A DNA stretch of 64,000 nt from Hymenobacter cellulosilyticus. Its GTDB lineage: Bacteria; Bacteroidota; Bacteroidia; Cytophagales; Hymenobacteraceae. Of this stretch, positions 20,183 through 28,446 are shown piece after piece (positions within the stretch are counted from its first letter, which is position 1; each line of letters starts with the position of its first letter). A model generated the notes under the pieces. It searched no databases. It saw only the letters and a list, made by a program, of their open reading frames with translations, and was not told the origin of the DNA. The translations under genes were made by a program, and so were the position numbers. The stretch lies in the NCBI RefSeq assembly GCF_022919215.1, contig NZ_CP095046.1, positions 5,260,501 through 5,324,500 of the forward strand. The letters are read 5' to 3'.

Positions 20183-21235
20183 ATGTTTTCCTTTTCCCGC
20201 CTGATTCCCTTGAGCCTGCTGGCCCTGACGCTGGCCTGCCAGAAGGCTGCTACTCCGGCACCGCCGCCCGTCACGCCGACGACCACGACCACCTTTACCA
20301 ACCCGTTGCTTACCGTTGGGCCCGACCCGTGGGTTATCCGCCGGGGCGACGTGTACTATTACATGCACACGACCGGCAACAACCTGACGATTCGCAAGAC
20401 GGCAAAAATGTCGGAGCTGGGCTCGGCCGTTAGCACCGTGGTTTGGACGCCCCAGCAGACCGGCGTCAACCAGCGCGACATCTGGGCTCCGGAGCTGCAT
20501 TTCCTCGACGGCAAGTGGTACATCTACTACTCCGCCGACCCGCTCTGCTGCGACGGGCACCGCATCAACGTGCTGGAAAATGCCAGTGCCGACCCCACCA
20601 CCGGTACCTGGGTCGATAAAGGCCGCATAGCCGTGCCTGGCCAGGATCTGTGGGCCATCGACGGCACGGTGCTGGAGCAGAACGGCAAACGCTACCTGCT
20701 GTGGTCGGGCCATGAGGTGGCCAGCAGCCAGGTGCAGCGCCTCTATATTGCCGAAATGAGCAACCCCTGGACGCTTGTTGGGCCCCGAGTCGAGCTTTCC
20801 CGGCCCGAGTACAGCTGGGAGCAAAACGGCACTCCTGCCGTAAATGAAGGTCCGCAAGTGCTTAAGCACGGCGACAAAACCTTTATCATCTACTCGGCCA
20901 GCCACTGCAGCACCGACGACTACGCGCTGGGCATGCTCACGGCCTCCGCCACCGCCGACCCCATGAAGCTTACGGCCTGGACGAAGTCGGCCACGCCGGT
21001 CTTTGTGAAAAACCCGGCTGGTCGGGCTTTTGGCCCCGGTCACAACAGCTTTTTCCAAAGCAAGGACGGCACCGAGGACTGGATTCTTTACCACGCCAAC
21101 CCTCAGCCCGGACAAGGATGCGGCGACAACCGCAGCCCGCGCATGCAAAAGTTTACCTGGAACGCAGATGGCACGCCGGCTTTCGGCACGCCCGTAGCCA
21201 CGGCCACGGCCCTGCCTAAGCCGGCCGGCGAATAA
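20183..21235 (+). CDS. GH43 glycoside hydrolase, lipoprotein
   Basis: An intact 350-residue family 43 enzyme. The signal peptide ends in a lipobox (LLALTLAC), so it is likely anchored to the membrane facing the periplasm or surface. After a Pro/Thr linker comes the five-bladed propeller. The base is the Asp in TVGPDPWV, the modulating Asp in LWAIDGTVLEQ, the acid Glu in PAVNEGPQVLK and the metal-site His in FGPGHNSFF. The architecture resembles the alpha-L-arabinofuranosidase-like GH43 group. Start ATG 20183 is preferred over an upstream in-frame GTG because it opens the signal peptide. It is followed 53 bases later by another GH43 gene. Confidence 0.9.
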   Translation: MFSFSRLIPLSLLALTLACQKAATPAPPPVTPTTTTTFTNPLLTVGPDPWVIRRGDVYYYMHTTGNNLTIRKTAKMSELGSAVSTVVWTPQQTGVNQRDIWAPELHFLDGKWYIYYSADPLCCDGHRINVLENASADPTTGTWVDKGRIAVPGQDLWAIDGTVLEQNGKRYLLWSGHEVASSQVQRLYIAEMSNPWTLVGPRVELSRPEYSWEQNGTPAVNEGPQVLKHGDKTFIIYSASHCSTDDYALGMLTASATADPMKLTAWTKSATPVFVKNPAGRAFGPGHNSFFQSKDGTEDWILYHANPQPGQGCGDNRSPRMQKFTWNADGTPAFGTPVATATALPKPAGE

Positions 21236-21288
21236 CGCCTCGCGCCTCCTCACCTCTTACGCTCTTTCCCTGACTGTTTTTCTCTTTC

Positions 21289-22926
21289 ATGGCTCAATTA
21301 CTCAAGTCCTCGCCCACGCTGCTGCTCAGCCTGGGCCTGCTGCTCGGCGCCTGCCAAAGCGCTACTACCAGCGTGAGCACCCCCACGGCCACTACGGCCG
21401 AAACGATTGCCGAAGAAGAGTTGCCGGCAATTTCCATCGTGAATCCGGTGCTGCCCGGCGACTTCCCCGACCCGTCCATTACGAAAGTGGGCGACACCTA
21501 CTGGGCCACGGCTACGTCGTCTAACTGGGGACCGGTGTTCCCGCTGCTGCAATCCACGAACCTGACCGACTGGAAGCTGGTGGGACACGTATTTCCCGGG
21601 GAGCTGCCGGCCTGGGCCGACTACTATTTCTGGGCTCCGGAAATCAGCCAGGAAGGCAACAAAACCTACATCTATTATACAGCTCATAAGAAGGGCGGCA
21701 ACCTGGCCGTGGGCATAGCCAGCGCCGACCGTCCCGAGGGCCCCTACACCGACCACGGCCCCATGGTGGCCCAGCCCGACGGCTCCATCGATGGGTTTCC
21801 GATGCGGGATGAAAACGGGCAGCTCTACCTGATCTGGAAGGAAGACGGCAACAGCGTACAGCAGCCCACACCTATCTGGGCCCAACGTCTGAACGAGGAG
21901 CACACTGCTCTGGTGGGCGAGAAAAAGGAGCTGTTTCGCAACACCGCGCCCTGGGAGGGCAACCTGGTGGAAGGCGTGTGCATGATCAAGCGCAATGAGT
22001 ATTTCTACGCCTTTTATGCCGGCAACGGCTGCTGCGGCCACACCTGCACCTACGGCATGGGCGTGGCCCGCTCCAAAAGCCTGCTCGGGCCCTGGGAAAA
22101 GTATGAAAAGAACCCTATCCTGACCAAGAACGAGAAATGGGCCTGCCCCGGCCACGGCACCGTGTTCAACCGCGGCAAGCGCTGGTACATGCTGCACCAC
22201 GCCTACGACACCCGCAGCTTCGAGTTTGTGGGCCGGCAGGGCGTCATCAGCGAGTTTACCTGGACGGCCAATGACTGGCCCGATTTCAAGAGCGGCAACT
22301 CCGTTCCAACCCAAAGCGCACCCGTGGCACCCCGCAACCTCACCGACGAGTTCGACCAGCCCACCCTGCTACCTTCCTGGCAGTGGCCCGTCGAGGAGCG
22401 GCCCACTGTAGCCCTGCAGGGCGGCAAGCTGCTGCTCACGGCCCGGCCCCAGCACAGCGGCGCCGTTCTGGGCCAGCACACCACTACCGCCGACTACACT
22501 GCCACCACGACCCTGCTGAACCCCTCGAAGCTACCCGCCGGCACAATTGCGGGCATTGCCGCCCACGGCGACCCGGAAAATACCCTGGCCCTGACGGCCG
22601 GCAGCGGCAAGCTCCAGCTCTGGCAGCTCGAAAAAGGCAAGCAAAAAACCTTGAGCGAAGCAAAACTGCCTACTTCTTCGGCCGTGACCTTGCGTTTGCA
22701 GGCCCAGAATGGCAACCTGTTCCGCTTTACCTGGAGCACCGACGGCGGCAAAACCTGGCAAAACCTACCCGGTCTCACGGCTCCCATCAATGGCACCTAC
22801 CTTCCTCCTTGGGACCGGGGCGTTCGGGCCGGAATCCTGGCCAAAGGCCCAGCCTCAGCTACGGCCATGTTTGAGAATTTCCGCCTCGACAGCCAGCTTC
22901 CCGTCGCCCAAGCTACGGGCAAATAG
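21289..22926 (+). CDS. GH43 beta-xylosidase-like lipoprotein with C-terminal sandwich domain
   Basis: An intact 545-residue enzyme. The lipobox is LLLGAC. The propeller spans about residues 45-340, with base Asp in GDFPDPSI, modulating Asp in GSIDGFPM and acid Glu in NLVEGVCM. A CCGHTC cysteine cluster lies near residue 250. The last 200 residues (from RNLTDEFDQPTLLPSWQW) look like the concanavalin-like sandwich found on GH43 xylosidases, which shapes substrate access. It ends the plus-strand side of the locus and is followed by a strong hairpin. The combination of three GH43 enzymes and one GH5-like enzyme suggests arabinoxylan or arabinan as target; this is inference. Confidence 0.9.
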   Translation: MAQLLKSSPTLLLSLGLLLGACQSATTSVSTPTATTAETIAEEELPAISIVNPVLPGDFPDPSITKVGDTYWATATSSNWGPVFPLLQSTNLTDWKLVGHVFPGELPAWADYYFWAPEISQEGNKTYIYYTAHKKGGNLAVGIASADRPEGPYTDHGPMVAQPDGSIDGFPMRDENGQLYLIWKEDGNSVQQPTPIWAQRLNEEHTALVGEKKELFRNTAPWEGNLVEGVCMIKRNEYFYAFYAGNGCCGHTCTYGMGVARSKSLLGPWEKYEKNPILTKNEKWACPGHGTVFNRGKRWYMLHHAYDTRSFEFVGRQGVISEFTWTANDWPDFKSGNSVPTQSAPVAPRNLTDEFDQPTLLPSWQWPVEERPTVALQGGKLLLTARPQHSGAVLGQHTTTADYTATTTLLNPSKLPAGTIAGIAAHGDPENTLALTAGSGKLQLWQLEKGKQKTLSEAKLPTSSAVTLRLQAQNGNLFRFTWSTDGGKTWQNLPGLTAPINGTYLPPWDRGVRAGILAKGPASATAMFENFRLDSQLPVAQATGK

Positions 22927-22958
22927 TCCTGATAACTCCGCTACTGCCCCTGCAATAC

Positions 22959-22997
22959 AACCAGAAAGGCCGGCGAGATTCGCCGGCCTTTCTGGTT
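22959..22997 (+). terminator. GC-rich hairpin terminator after the GH43 pair
   Basis: Perfect 18-base arms (AACCAGAAAGGCCGGCGA and complement) flank the loop GAT. The core is the reverse complement of the hairpin behind parA, including the loop. Confidence 0.8.
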
Positions 22998-23024
22998 TCT
23001 AGCGGCTGCTCGTTTACAGAATCG

Positions 23025-23072
23025 GTTGCTATTCTTATAGGGCTTGCCTCCTAGCCCTATAAGAATAGCAAC
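23025..23072. repeat. Perfect 20-base inverted repeat between the locus and parB
   Basis: Arms GTTGCTATTCTTATAGGGCT and their exact complement flank the 8-base loop TGCCTCCT. No T run follows, so it is not a classical terminator. It could be a protein-binding palindrome or a remnant end of a mobile element. Confidence 0.7.
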
Positions 23073-23171
23073 ATTCTCACCCACCTGACAGCACATAGCC
23101 TACGACCAACCAGGCCCGTTGCACAGCGCACCCTTGCCGCACAACTGCTGACAGCCAAACCTTCCGGGCTA

Positions 23172-23202
23172 TGTTCCACGTTTTTTTCGCACCCGTGGAA
23201 CA
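23172..23202. promoter_or_regulatory. Split parS-like palindrome upstream of parB
   Basis: TGTTCCACG (23172-23180) and its exact complement CGTGGAACA (23194-23202) are the two halves of a parS-type site (TGTTCCACGTGGAACA) separated by 13 T-rich bases. The element ends 80 bases before the parB ATG and is followed by five T, so it could also work as a terminator hairpin. Confidence 0.5.
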
Positions 23203-23230
23203 TTTTTCAGCCGCTTCCCAAGGGTTTGTG

Positions 23231-23238
23231 TATTTTTG
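23231..23238 (+). promoter_or_regulatory. -7 promoter element of parB
   Basis: TATTTTTG matches TAnnTTTG, 44 bases before the parB ATG. The split parS-like palindrome ends 28 bases upstream, next to where the -33 region would lie. Confidence 0.45.
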
Positions 23239-23281
23239 ACTCCCGCTTTCACCTGGTATTGGGTGGGCGTGGAATGTCGGT

Positions 23282-24244
23282 ATGTCAGAGAAGAACGAAG
23301 AGAAAAACGCTCCGGCGGCCCCCGCTGCAGCCAAACGCAAGATTGGCGGTCTGGGCCGCGGCCTGAACGCCCTCATTGAAGGCAGCTACGAGAAAAAGAG
23401 CGACCGGGTCGGCCTTGTGCCCCACCCCATGAACTCCGTAGGCTTTATTCCCGTCGGGCAGATTGAGGCTAACCCCTACCAGCCCCGCACCCACTTCGAT
23501 CAGGAAGCGCTGCAGGAACTGGCTGAATCCATCAAGATTCAGGGCATTATCCAGCCCGTGACGGTGCGCCAAACCGGCACCAACGCCTACCAGCTCATCT
23601 CGGGTGAACGGCGTTTGCAGGCCTCCAAGCTGGCCGGCCTCGACTCGATTCCCGCCTACATTCGCAAGGCCGACGACCAGCAAATGCTGGAAATGGCCCT
23701 GATTGAGAACATTCAGCGCGAAAACCTCAACGCTATTGAAATAGCCCTGAGCTACCAGCGCCTCGTGAGCGAGTGCAACCTCAAGCAGGAAGAGTTGGGC
23801 GACCGGGTCGGCAAAAACCGCTCGACGGTGACCAACTACCTGCGCCTGCTCAAGCTGCCGCCGGATATCCAGATCGGCCTGCGCGACACGGTCATTTCTA
23901 TGGGCCACGCCCGCGCCCTGATCAACATCGACGACGCGGAACAACAGCTGGCTTTGTTTCACCGCATCGTGGCCGAAGAGCTGTCGGTGCGCAAGGTGGA
24001 GCAGCTGGTACGCGCCGGTTTGGTGGCGCCCAAGAAAGCCGATGCTCCTAATGGCCAGGCTGTGCAGGAAACGCAAGTGGTAATTCCCGTGGCCGAGCTG
24101 CGTCGCACCGAGCGGTTCCTCTCCGACCGGTTTGGCAGCAAGGTTCTGGTAAAGCCCGGGCCCCAGGGCAATGGTGAAATCAAAATTGCGTTTGACTCGG
24201 TAGAAGACATGCAGCGCATTCTGCATATTCTGCAACCTGCTTAA
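23282..24244 (+). CDS. parB: Chromosome-partitioning protein ParB/Spo0J
   Basis: An intact 320-residue CTP-dependent DNA clamp that binds parS near the origin and works with ParA. The N-terminus carries the ParA-interacting motif (IGGLGRGLNALI), then the catalytic boxes NPYQPRTHF and GERRLQASKLAG with ENIQRENLN, the HTH (QEELGDRVGKNRSTVTNYLRL) and a C-terminal dimer domain. It starts the conserved Bacteroidota order parB - DUF5683 - dapB - lepB. parA, normally directly upstream, is 13.4 kb away. Confidence 0.96.
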   Translation: MSEKNEEKNAPAAPAAAKRKIGGLGRGLNALIEGSYEKKSDRVGLVPHPMNSVGFIPVGQIEANPYQPRTHFDQEALQELAESIKIQGIIQPVTVRQTGTNAYQLISGERRLQASKLAGLDSIPAYIRKADDQQMLEMALIENIQRENLNAIEIALSYQRLVSECNLKQEELGDRVGKNRSTVTNYLRLLKLPPDIQIGLRDTVISMGHARALINIDDAEQQLALFHRIVAEELSVRKVEQLVRAGLVAPKKADAPNGQAVQETQVVIPVAELRRTERFLSDRFGSKVLVKPGPQGNGEIKIAFDSVEDMQRILHILQPA

Positions 24245-24257
24245 GCGACCTTATTTG

Positions 24258-24908
24258 ATGACCGGGAATCGGAGCCAACTAACTGCGGGCGCACTACTAG
24301 CCGCCCTGCTGGCCGGCGCAGCGCCCGTCCGGGCCCAGGTAATAACAGCCGGCCCCGACTCGGCCGTAGTCAGCACTCCAACGGTTACGGATGCCTCCCG
24401 GCGCACGGCCAAGCTGTTTGGCATCGCCATGACGGAGCCTTCCAAGGCTGGGTTGCTGGCCCTTATGCTACCGGGCGCGGGCCAGATCTATAACCGCAAA
24501 TTCTGGAAGCTGCCGCTGGTGTACGGGGCTATCGGCGGTACGCTCTACGGCGAGTTTTTCTACCAGAGCCGCTACAAAGAATACGAGACGGCCCTGGAAG
24601 ACTTTGCCGCCGGACGCAAGCCCTCCGGCCCGAACGCGGACTTAATTCCGGACAGCACCCGCGCCGTACGCGGCCTGAGCGTATACCGCACCCAGCGCGA
24701 CGTATTCATTGCCTACTCGGCCGTGGCCTACGGCCTAACCATTCTCGATGCCATCGTCGATGCCCACCTCAAGGACTTCGACATCAGCGACGATTTGGGT
24801 TTGCAGTGGCAGCCCACCCTGATCTGGATGCCCACGGCCGTTGTTACGCCGGGCCTCTCCCTTACTCTTACCTTGAATAATACGCGCTCCAGGCGCCCCC
24901 TTAAATGA
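24258..24908 (+). CDS. DUF5683 domain membrane protein
   Basis: A 216-residue protein with a signal peptide (LLAALLAGAAPVRAQ), then the DUF5683 core: SLLALMLPGAGQIYNR-like motif (here KAGLLALMLPGAGQIYNR), a hydrophobic segment (VYGAIGGTLYGEFF) and YRTQRDVFIAYSAVAYGL. It is located in the envelope; the function is unknown. It is regularly found between parB and dapB in this phylum. ATG 24258 is chosen over the preceding TTG. Its TGA overlaps the dapB ATG by four bases (ATGA), suggesting translational coupling. Confidence 0.85.
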   Translation: MTGNRSQLTAGALLAALLAGAAPVRAQVITAGPDSAVVSTPTVTDASRRTAKLFGIAMTEPSKAGLLALMLPGAGQIYNRKFWKLPLVYGAIGGTLYGEFFYQSRYKEYETALEDFAAGRKPSGPNADLIPDSTRAVRGLSVYRTQRDVFIAYSAVAYGLTILDAIVDAHLKDFDISDDLGLQWQPTLIWMPTAVVTPGLSLTLTLNNTRSRRPLK

Positions 24909-25623
24909 AGCTGCTCCTGATTGGCTACGGCAAAATGGGCCAGGCCATCGAAGCCCAAGCGGTGGCCCGTGGCCACCAGATTGTTGGTATCGTCGACCCC
25001 ACGCGCCCCGAGGTGCACATCTCTGATTTCAACTCTTCGACCGTCGATGCGGCCATTGAGTTTACCCACCCCGATGCGGCCTTTGCCAACGTTATGGCCT
25101 GTCTGCGGCAGGGCTTGCCGGTCGTATGCGGCTCCACGGGTTGGCTGCATCACTTTGCCGAAGCACAGGCCTTGTGCCAGCAGCAAGGCGGAGCGTTGTT
25201 TTATGCTTCCAACTACAGCGTGGGCGTCAACCTGTTTTTCCACTTCAACGAGTACATCGCGGCCAAAATGCACCAGTTTGGCGGCTACGACGTGCAAGTT
25301 CGGGAAATTCACCACACCCAGAAAGTCGACCAGCCCAGCGGTACGGCCCTGACGGCGGCCGAAGGCATTCTGCGCCACTTCCCCAGCAAGACGACCTGGC
25401 GCAACGAAGCCACCCAGAACCCGAGCGAGTTGGCCATAATCTCGGAACGCGAAGGTCAGGTGGTGGGCACCCATATCGTGACCTATACCTCCGGCGTCGA
25501 CCAGATCGAGCTTTCCCACGAGGCGCATTCCCGCGACGGATTCGTGCTGGGGCCCTACTGGCTGCCGAGTGGCTGCCCGGCCACCAGGGCGTATTTGGAA
25601 TGAAAGATTTGCTGGGATTGTAA
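24905..25623 (+). CDS. dapB: 4-hydroxy-tetrahydrodipicolinate reductase (one frameshift near 3' end)
   Basis: DapB reduces 4-hydroxy-tetrahydrodipicolinate with NAD(P)H in the lysine/diaminopimelate pathway. The restored length is 239 residues. Visible features are the nucleotide-binding GYGKMGQAI, the DFSTP-like segment VDAAIEFTHPDA, CGSTGW, the catalytic-region EIHHTQKVDQPSGTAL and SHEAHSRDGF. The frame breaks at GGGG 25549-25552; one G gives VLGALLAAEWLPGHQGVFGM, the normal C-terminus, with TAA at 25621. Without repair only the last 20 or so residues would change. Confidence 0.94.
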
Positions 25624-25764
25624 TACGACTGCTAACGGGGCGCCGGCATAGCGGGCGGCCCGGCAGCGGCGGGAAGCAGTATGCTTCCCGCATATTTATT
25701 CAGATATTACAGCGTTCTAATGCAGCCTGACCAGGCTGCCAATTCGCTTTCATCTTGCCGACAT

Positions 25765-26965
25765 ATGGCTGTTCAATCCTGGGAGGAGCGCCTTGCCGCT
25801 GCCAACGCCGCTGCTGCTACCAACACCGATACTTCGACGCCGCATAAAAAGCCTAAGGGTTTCTTTCGGGAGTGGGGCGACGCCATTCTGTTTGCCGTCA
25901 TAGCCGCCACCCTGATTCGGTGGGCTACGTTTGAGGCCTACACTATTCCCACGCCGTCGATGGAACACTCCCTGCTGGTCGGGGATTATCTGTTTGTGAG
26001 CAAGCTGCACTACGGCCCGCGCACCCCACAAACGCCCCTGCAGGTCCCGCTGACGCACCAGACGCTGTGGGGCTTCAACGTCAAGAGCTACTCCGACGCC
26101 ATTCAGCTCCCCTCCTACCGCCTACCGGGCTTTTCGGAAGTAAAGCGCAATGACGTAGTGGTTTTCAACGTGCCCTTCGAGGATATGCACCCCGCCGACC
26201 TGCGCACTAACTACATCAAGCGCTGCGTAGCCGTAGCCGGCGACGTGCTGGAAATCAAGAATCTGCAGGTGTATGTGAACGGCAAGCCGGCCGTTGATCC
26301 GCCCCAGAGCCAGAACCGCTATTTTCTGCAGGTCAATGAGCCCGTGCGCGACAAAGTATTTCAGGAACAGGGCATTTCCGATTTCAACAGTCCTACTGGC
26401 GTACCTCAGCCCCAGATGACGCAGATGGGCCCCGCTTACGTGGTGGATGCTACCCCGCAGACGGCCGAATTCTTCAAGAAGCAGTCCTTTATCAAAGGTG
26501 TGGTACTGGATCAGGCGCCGGCCGGTCAGGGGAGGCCGAGGTATTTCCCAATAACCCCGATTACCCGCACAGCACGCCGGCCCTTACGGCGTAGCCAAAA
26601 CCTGGAACAAGGACAACTACGGCCCGCTACAGTTGCCCAAGGAAGGCCAGACGGTGCAGCTCACTCCGGAAAACACGCCCATCTACCAGAAAATCATCAT
26701 GCGCTACGAGCACAATGAGGGCGTGACGCTGGAGAACAACGTGCTCATGCAGAATGGCAAGCCGCTGACGAGCTACACCTTCAAGCAGAACTATTACTTC
26801 ATGATGGGCGACAACCGCCACGATTCGCTGGACTCGCGCTACTGGGGCTTTGTGCCCGAGGACCACATTGTGGGCAAGGCCGTGCTGATCTGGATGTCGG
26901 TTGACCCCTACGCCGACTTCTTCCACAAAATCCGCTGGAACCGCCTGTTCAACTTCATCGACTAG
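25765..26965 (+). CDS. lepB: Signal peptidase I (two frameshifts)
   Basis: The membrane serine protease that removes export signal peptides, 400 residues after repair. One N-terminal membrane segment (AILFAVIAATLIRWATF) is followed by the catalytic Ser in IPTPSMEHSL and the catalytic Lys in YIKRCVAVAGD. The C-terminal box is YYFMMGDNRHDSLDSRYWG. Breaks lie at GGGG 26529-26532 and CCC 26581-26583; both repairs are needed to join QAPAGQG to YGVAKTWNKDNYGPLQ. Start ATG 25765 (MAVQSWEERL) is preferred over upstream in-frame starts. Confidence 0.94.
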
Positions 26966-26986
26966 GCGCTTCGCTTCTTACTGCGC

Positions 26987-27030
26987 AAATGAAAAGGCCC
27001 ACCGAATAGCTTCAGTGGGTCTTTTCATTT
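26987..27030. terminator. Terminator between lepB and the convergent small gene
   Basis: Imperfect arms (AAATGAAAAG and CTTTTCATTT outside CCCAC/GTGGG) form a hairpin with A and T tracts on the two sides, so it can serve both convergent genes. Confidence 0.7.
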
Positions 27031-27050
27031 ACAGGCTCAGTTTGCACAAC

Positions 27051-27230
27051 TCACTTTAGCCTATTGAAAAGCCAGCGTGCGACAACTACAAGCAGGAACA
27101 GGCCGAGCGAATAGGCGAATACAGCCAACGCAGCGAAGTCCTGATAATGGTTGTGCTGGTAATTGTAATAGGTGCGAATTGCTAGCAGTACCGTTACCAG
27201 TAGCCAGAGCAGGATGTAGCGAATTCTCAT
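27051..27230 (-). CDS. Small membrane protein, 59 residues
   Basis: A short gene with two predicted membrane helices: IRYILLWLLVTVLLAI near the N-terminus and ALAVFAYSLGLFLLVVV near the C-terminus, joined by a polar YNYQHNHYQD loop. It ends in a basic RWLFNRLK. It begins with ATG 27230, 13 bases behind the ung stop in the same direction, so cotranscription with ung is likely. No family is recognised. Confidence 0.55.
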   Translation of the reverse strand: MRIRYILLWLLVTVLLAIRTYYNYQHNHYQDFAALAVFAYSLGLFLLVVVARWLFNRLK

Positions 27231-27242
27231 GGCAGAGCTTGC

Positions 27243-27908
27243 CTACCACTCGATTGGCTGCTCGCCGTGCTGTTGGAGGTAGGCGTTGGTTTTGCTGAAG
27301 GGCCGGGAGCCGAAAAAGCCCCGGTCGGCGGCGTAGGGCGACGGGTGAGCAGAGCGAATAACCAGGTGCTTCTTCTCGTCGATGACTTCGCCTTTCTTCT
27401 GGGCGTAGGCTCCCCACAGGATAAAGACGACGTGTTCTTTTTCTTGCGAAATGCGCTGAATTACGGCATCAGTAAACTGTTCCCAGCCTTTCTTCTGGTG
27501 GGAGCCGGGCTCCTTGGCCCGAACCGTGAGCGTCGCGTTGAGCAGCAGCACACCCTGCCGGGCCCAGCGGTCCAGGTTGCCATTGGCGGGCGGAGTGCTG
27601 GTAGGAATGTCGTCCTGCAGTTCCTTGAAGATGTTTTGCAGGGACGGCGGGGTGCGGACTCCATCGGCCACCGAAAACGACAAGCCATTGGCCTGGCCCT
27701 TGCCGTGGTAGGGGTCCTGCCCCAAAATCACGACCTTAACCTGGTCGAAGGGACAGGCGTCGAAGGCGTGGAAGATGGCGGGGCCGGGCGGGTAAACCGT
27801 GGTGGTGGCGTATTCGCCCCGCACAAAATTTAGCAGATGCTGAAAATATGGTTTTTCGAACTCGTCGGCGAGTACCTTGCGCCAGCTTTCTTCTATCTTT
27901 ACGGACAT
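27243..27908 (-). CDS. ung: Uracil-DNA glycosylase
   Basis: An intact 221-residue family 1 enzyme that excises uracil from DNA to start base-excision repair. Motif A with the catalytic water-activating Asp is VILGQDPYHGKGQANGLSFS; the DNA-intercalating His loop is SAHPSPYAADRGFFGSRPFS. The hydrophobic GVLLLNATLTV segment fits the family. Length is typical. Confidence 0.96.
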   Translation of the reverse strand: MSVKIEESWRKVLADEFEKPYFQHLLNFVRGEYATTTVYPPGPAIFHAFDACPFDQVKVVILGQDPYHGKGQANGLSFSVADGVRTPPSLQNIFKELQDDIPTSTPPANGNLDRWARQGVLLLNATLTVRAKEPGSHQKKGWEQFTDAVIQRISQEKEHVVFILWGAYAQKKGEVIDEKKHLVIRSAHPSPYAADRGFFGSRPFSKTNAYLQQHGEQPIEW

Positions 27909-28015
27909 AAGGGGAAAGTTTTTTGCGGGTTGGCCGTCCTTGTAGGGGCGCCGCTGCGTAGATAAACCAATTTCCGGACACTGTTGTTAGTCCTTCACAG
28001 AACCGCACAGGAGCC

Positions 28016-28402
28016 ATGAATACGACGACTACGCAGGGCGTTACCGTTAGCGTTACGACCAATTATTTGCCAGACTATTCCAGTCCAGCCCAGGAGCATT
28101 ACGTGTTTGCCTACAAGATTGATATTCTTAACGGCAGCGAATACACCGTGAAGCTCCTCCGCCGCCACTGGTATATCTACGATGCCAACGGCGTAGTGCG
28201 CGAAGTAGAAGGCGAAGGCGTCGTGGGCCAGCAGCCGGTGCTGGAGCCCGGCGAGTCGCACCAGTACGTGTCGGGCTGCAACCTCAAGTCGGGCTTGGGT
28301 AAGATGTGCGGCTCCTACCAGATGGAGCGCCTCGTGGATGGCCGCGAGTTCAGCGTCGACATTCCAGAATTTACCCTGGTGGTTCCCTACCGCCTGAACT
28401 AG
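28016..28402 (+). CDS. apaG: ApaG domain protein (Co2+/Mg2+ efflux-associated)
   Basis: An intact 128-residue single-domain ApaG protein with the fibronectin-like fold. Characteristic stretches are FAYKIDILNGSEYTVKLLRRHW and EGEGVVGQQPVLEPGESHQY, then SGCNLKSGLGKMCGSYQM. ApaG has been linked genetically to cobalt resistance and magnesium efflux; its molecular activity is still unclear. It lies divergent from ung. Confidence 0.93.
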   Translation: MNTTTTQGVTVSVTTNYLPDYSSPAQEHYVFAYKIDILNGSEYTVKLLRRHWYIYDANGVVREVEGEGVVGQQPVLEPGESHQYVSGCNLKSGLGKMCGSYQMERLVDGREFSVDIPEFTLVVPYRLN

Positions 28403-28446
28403 GTTTTGCGTGCCTCGCGCCCAGAGCCTAGTGCTGGGCCCGGGAG

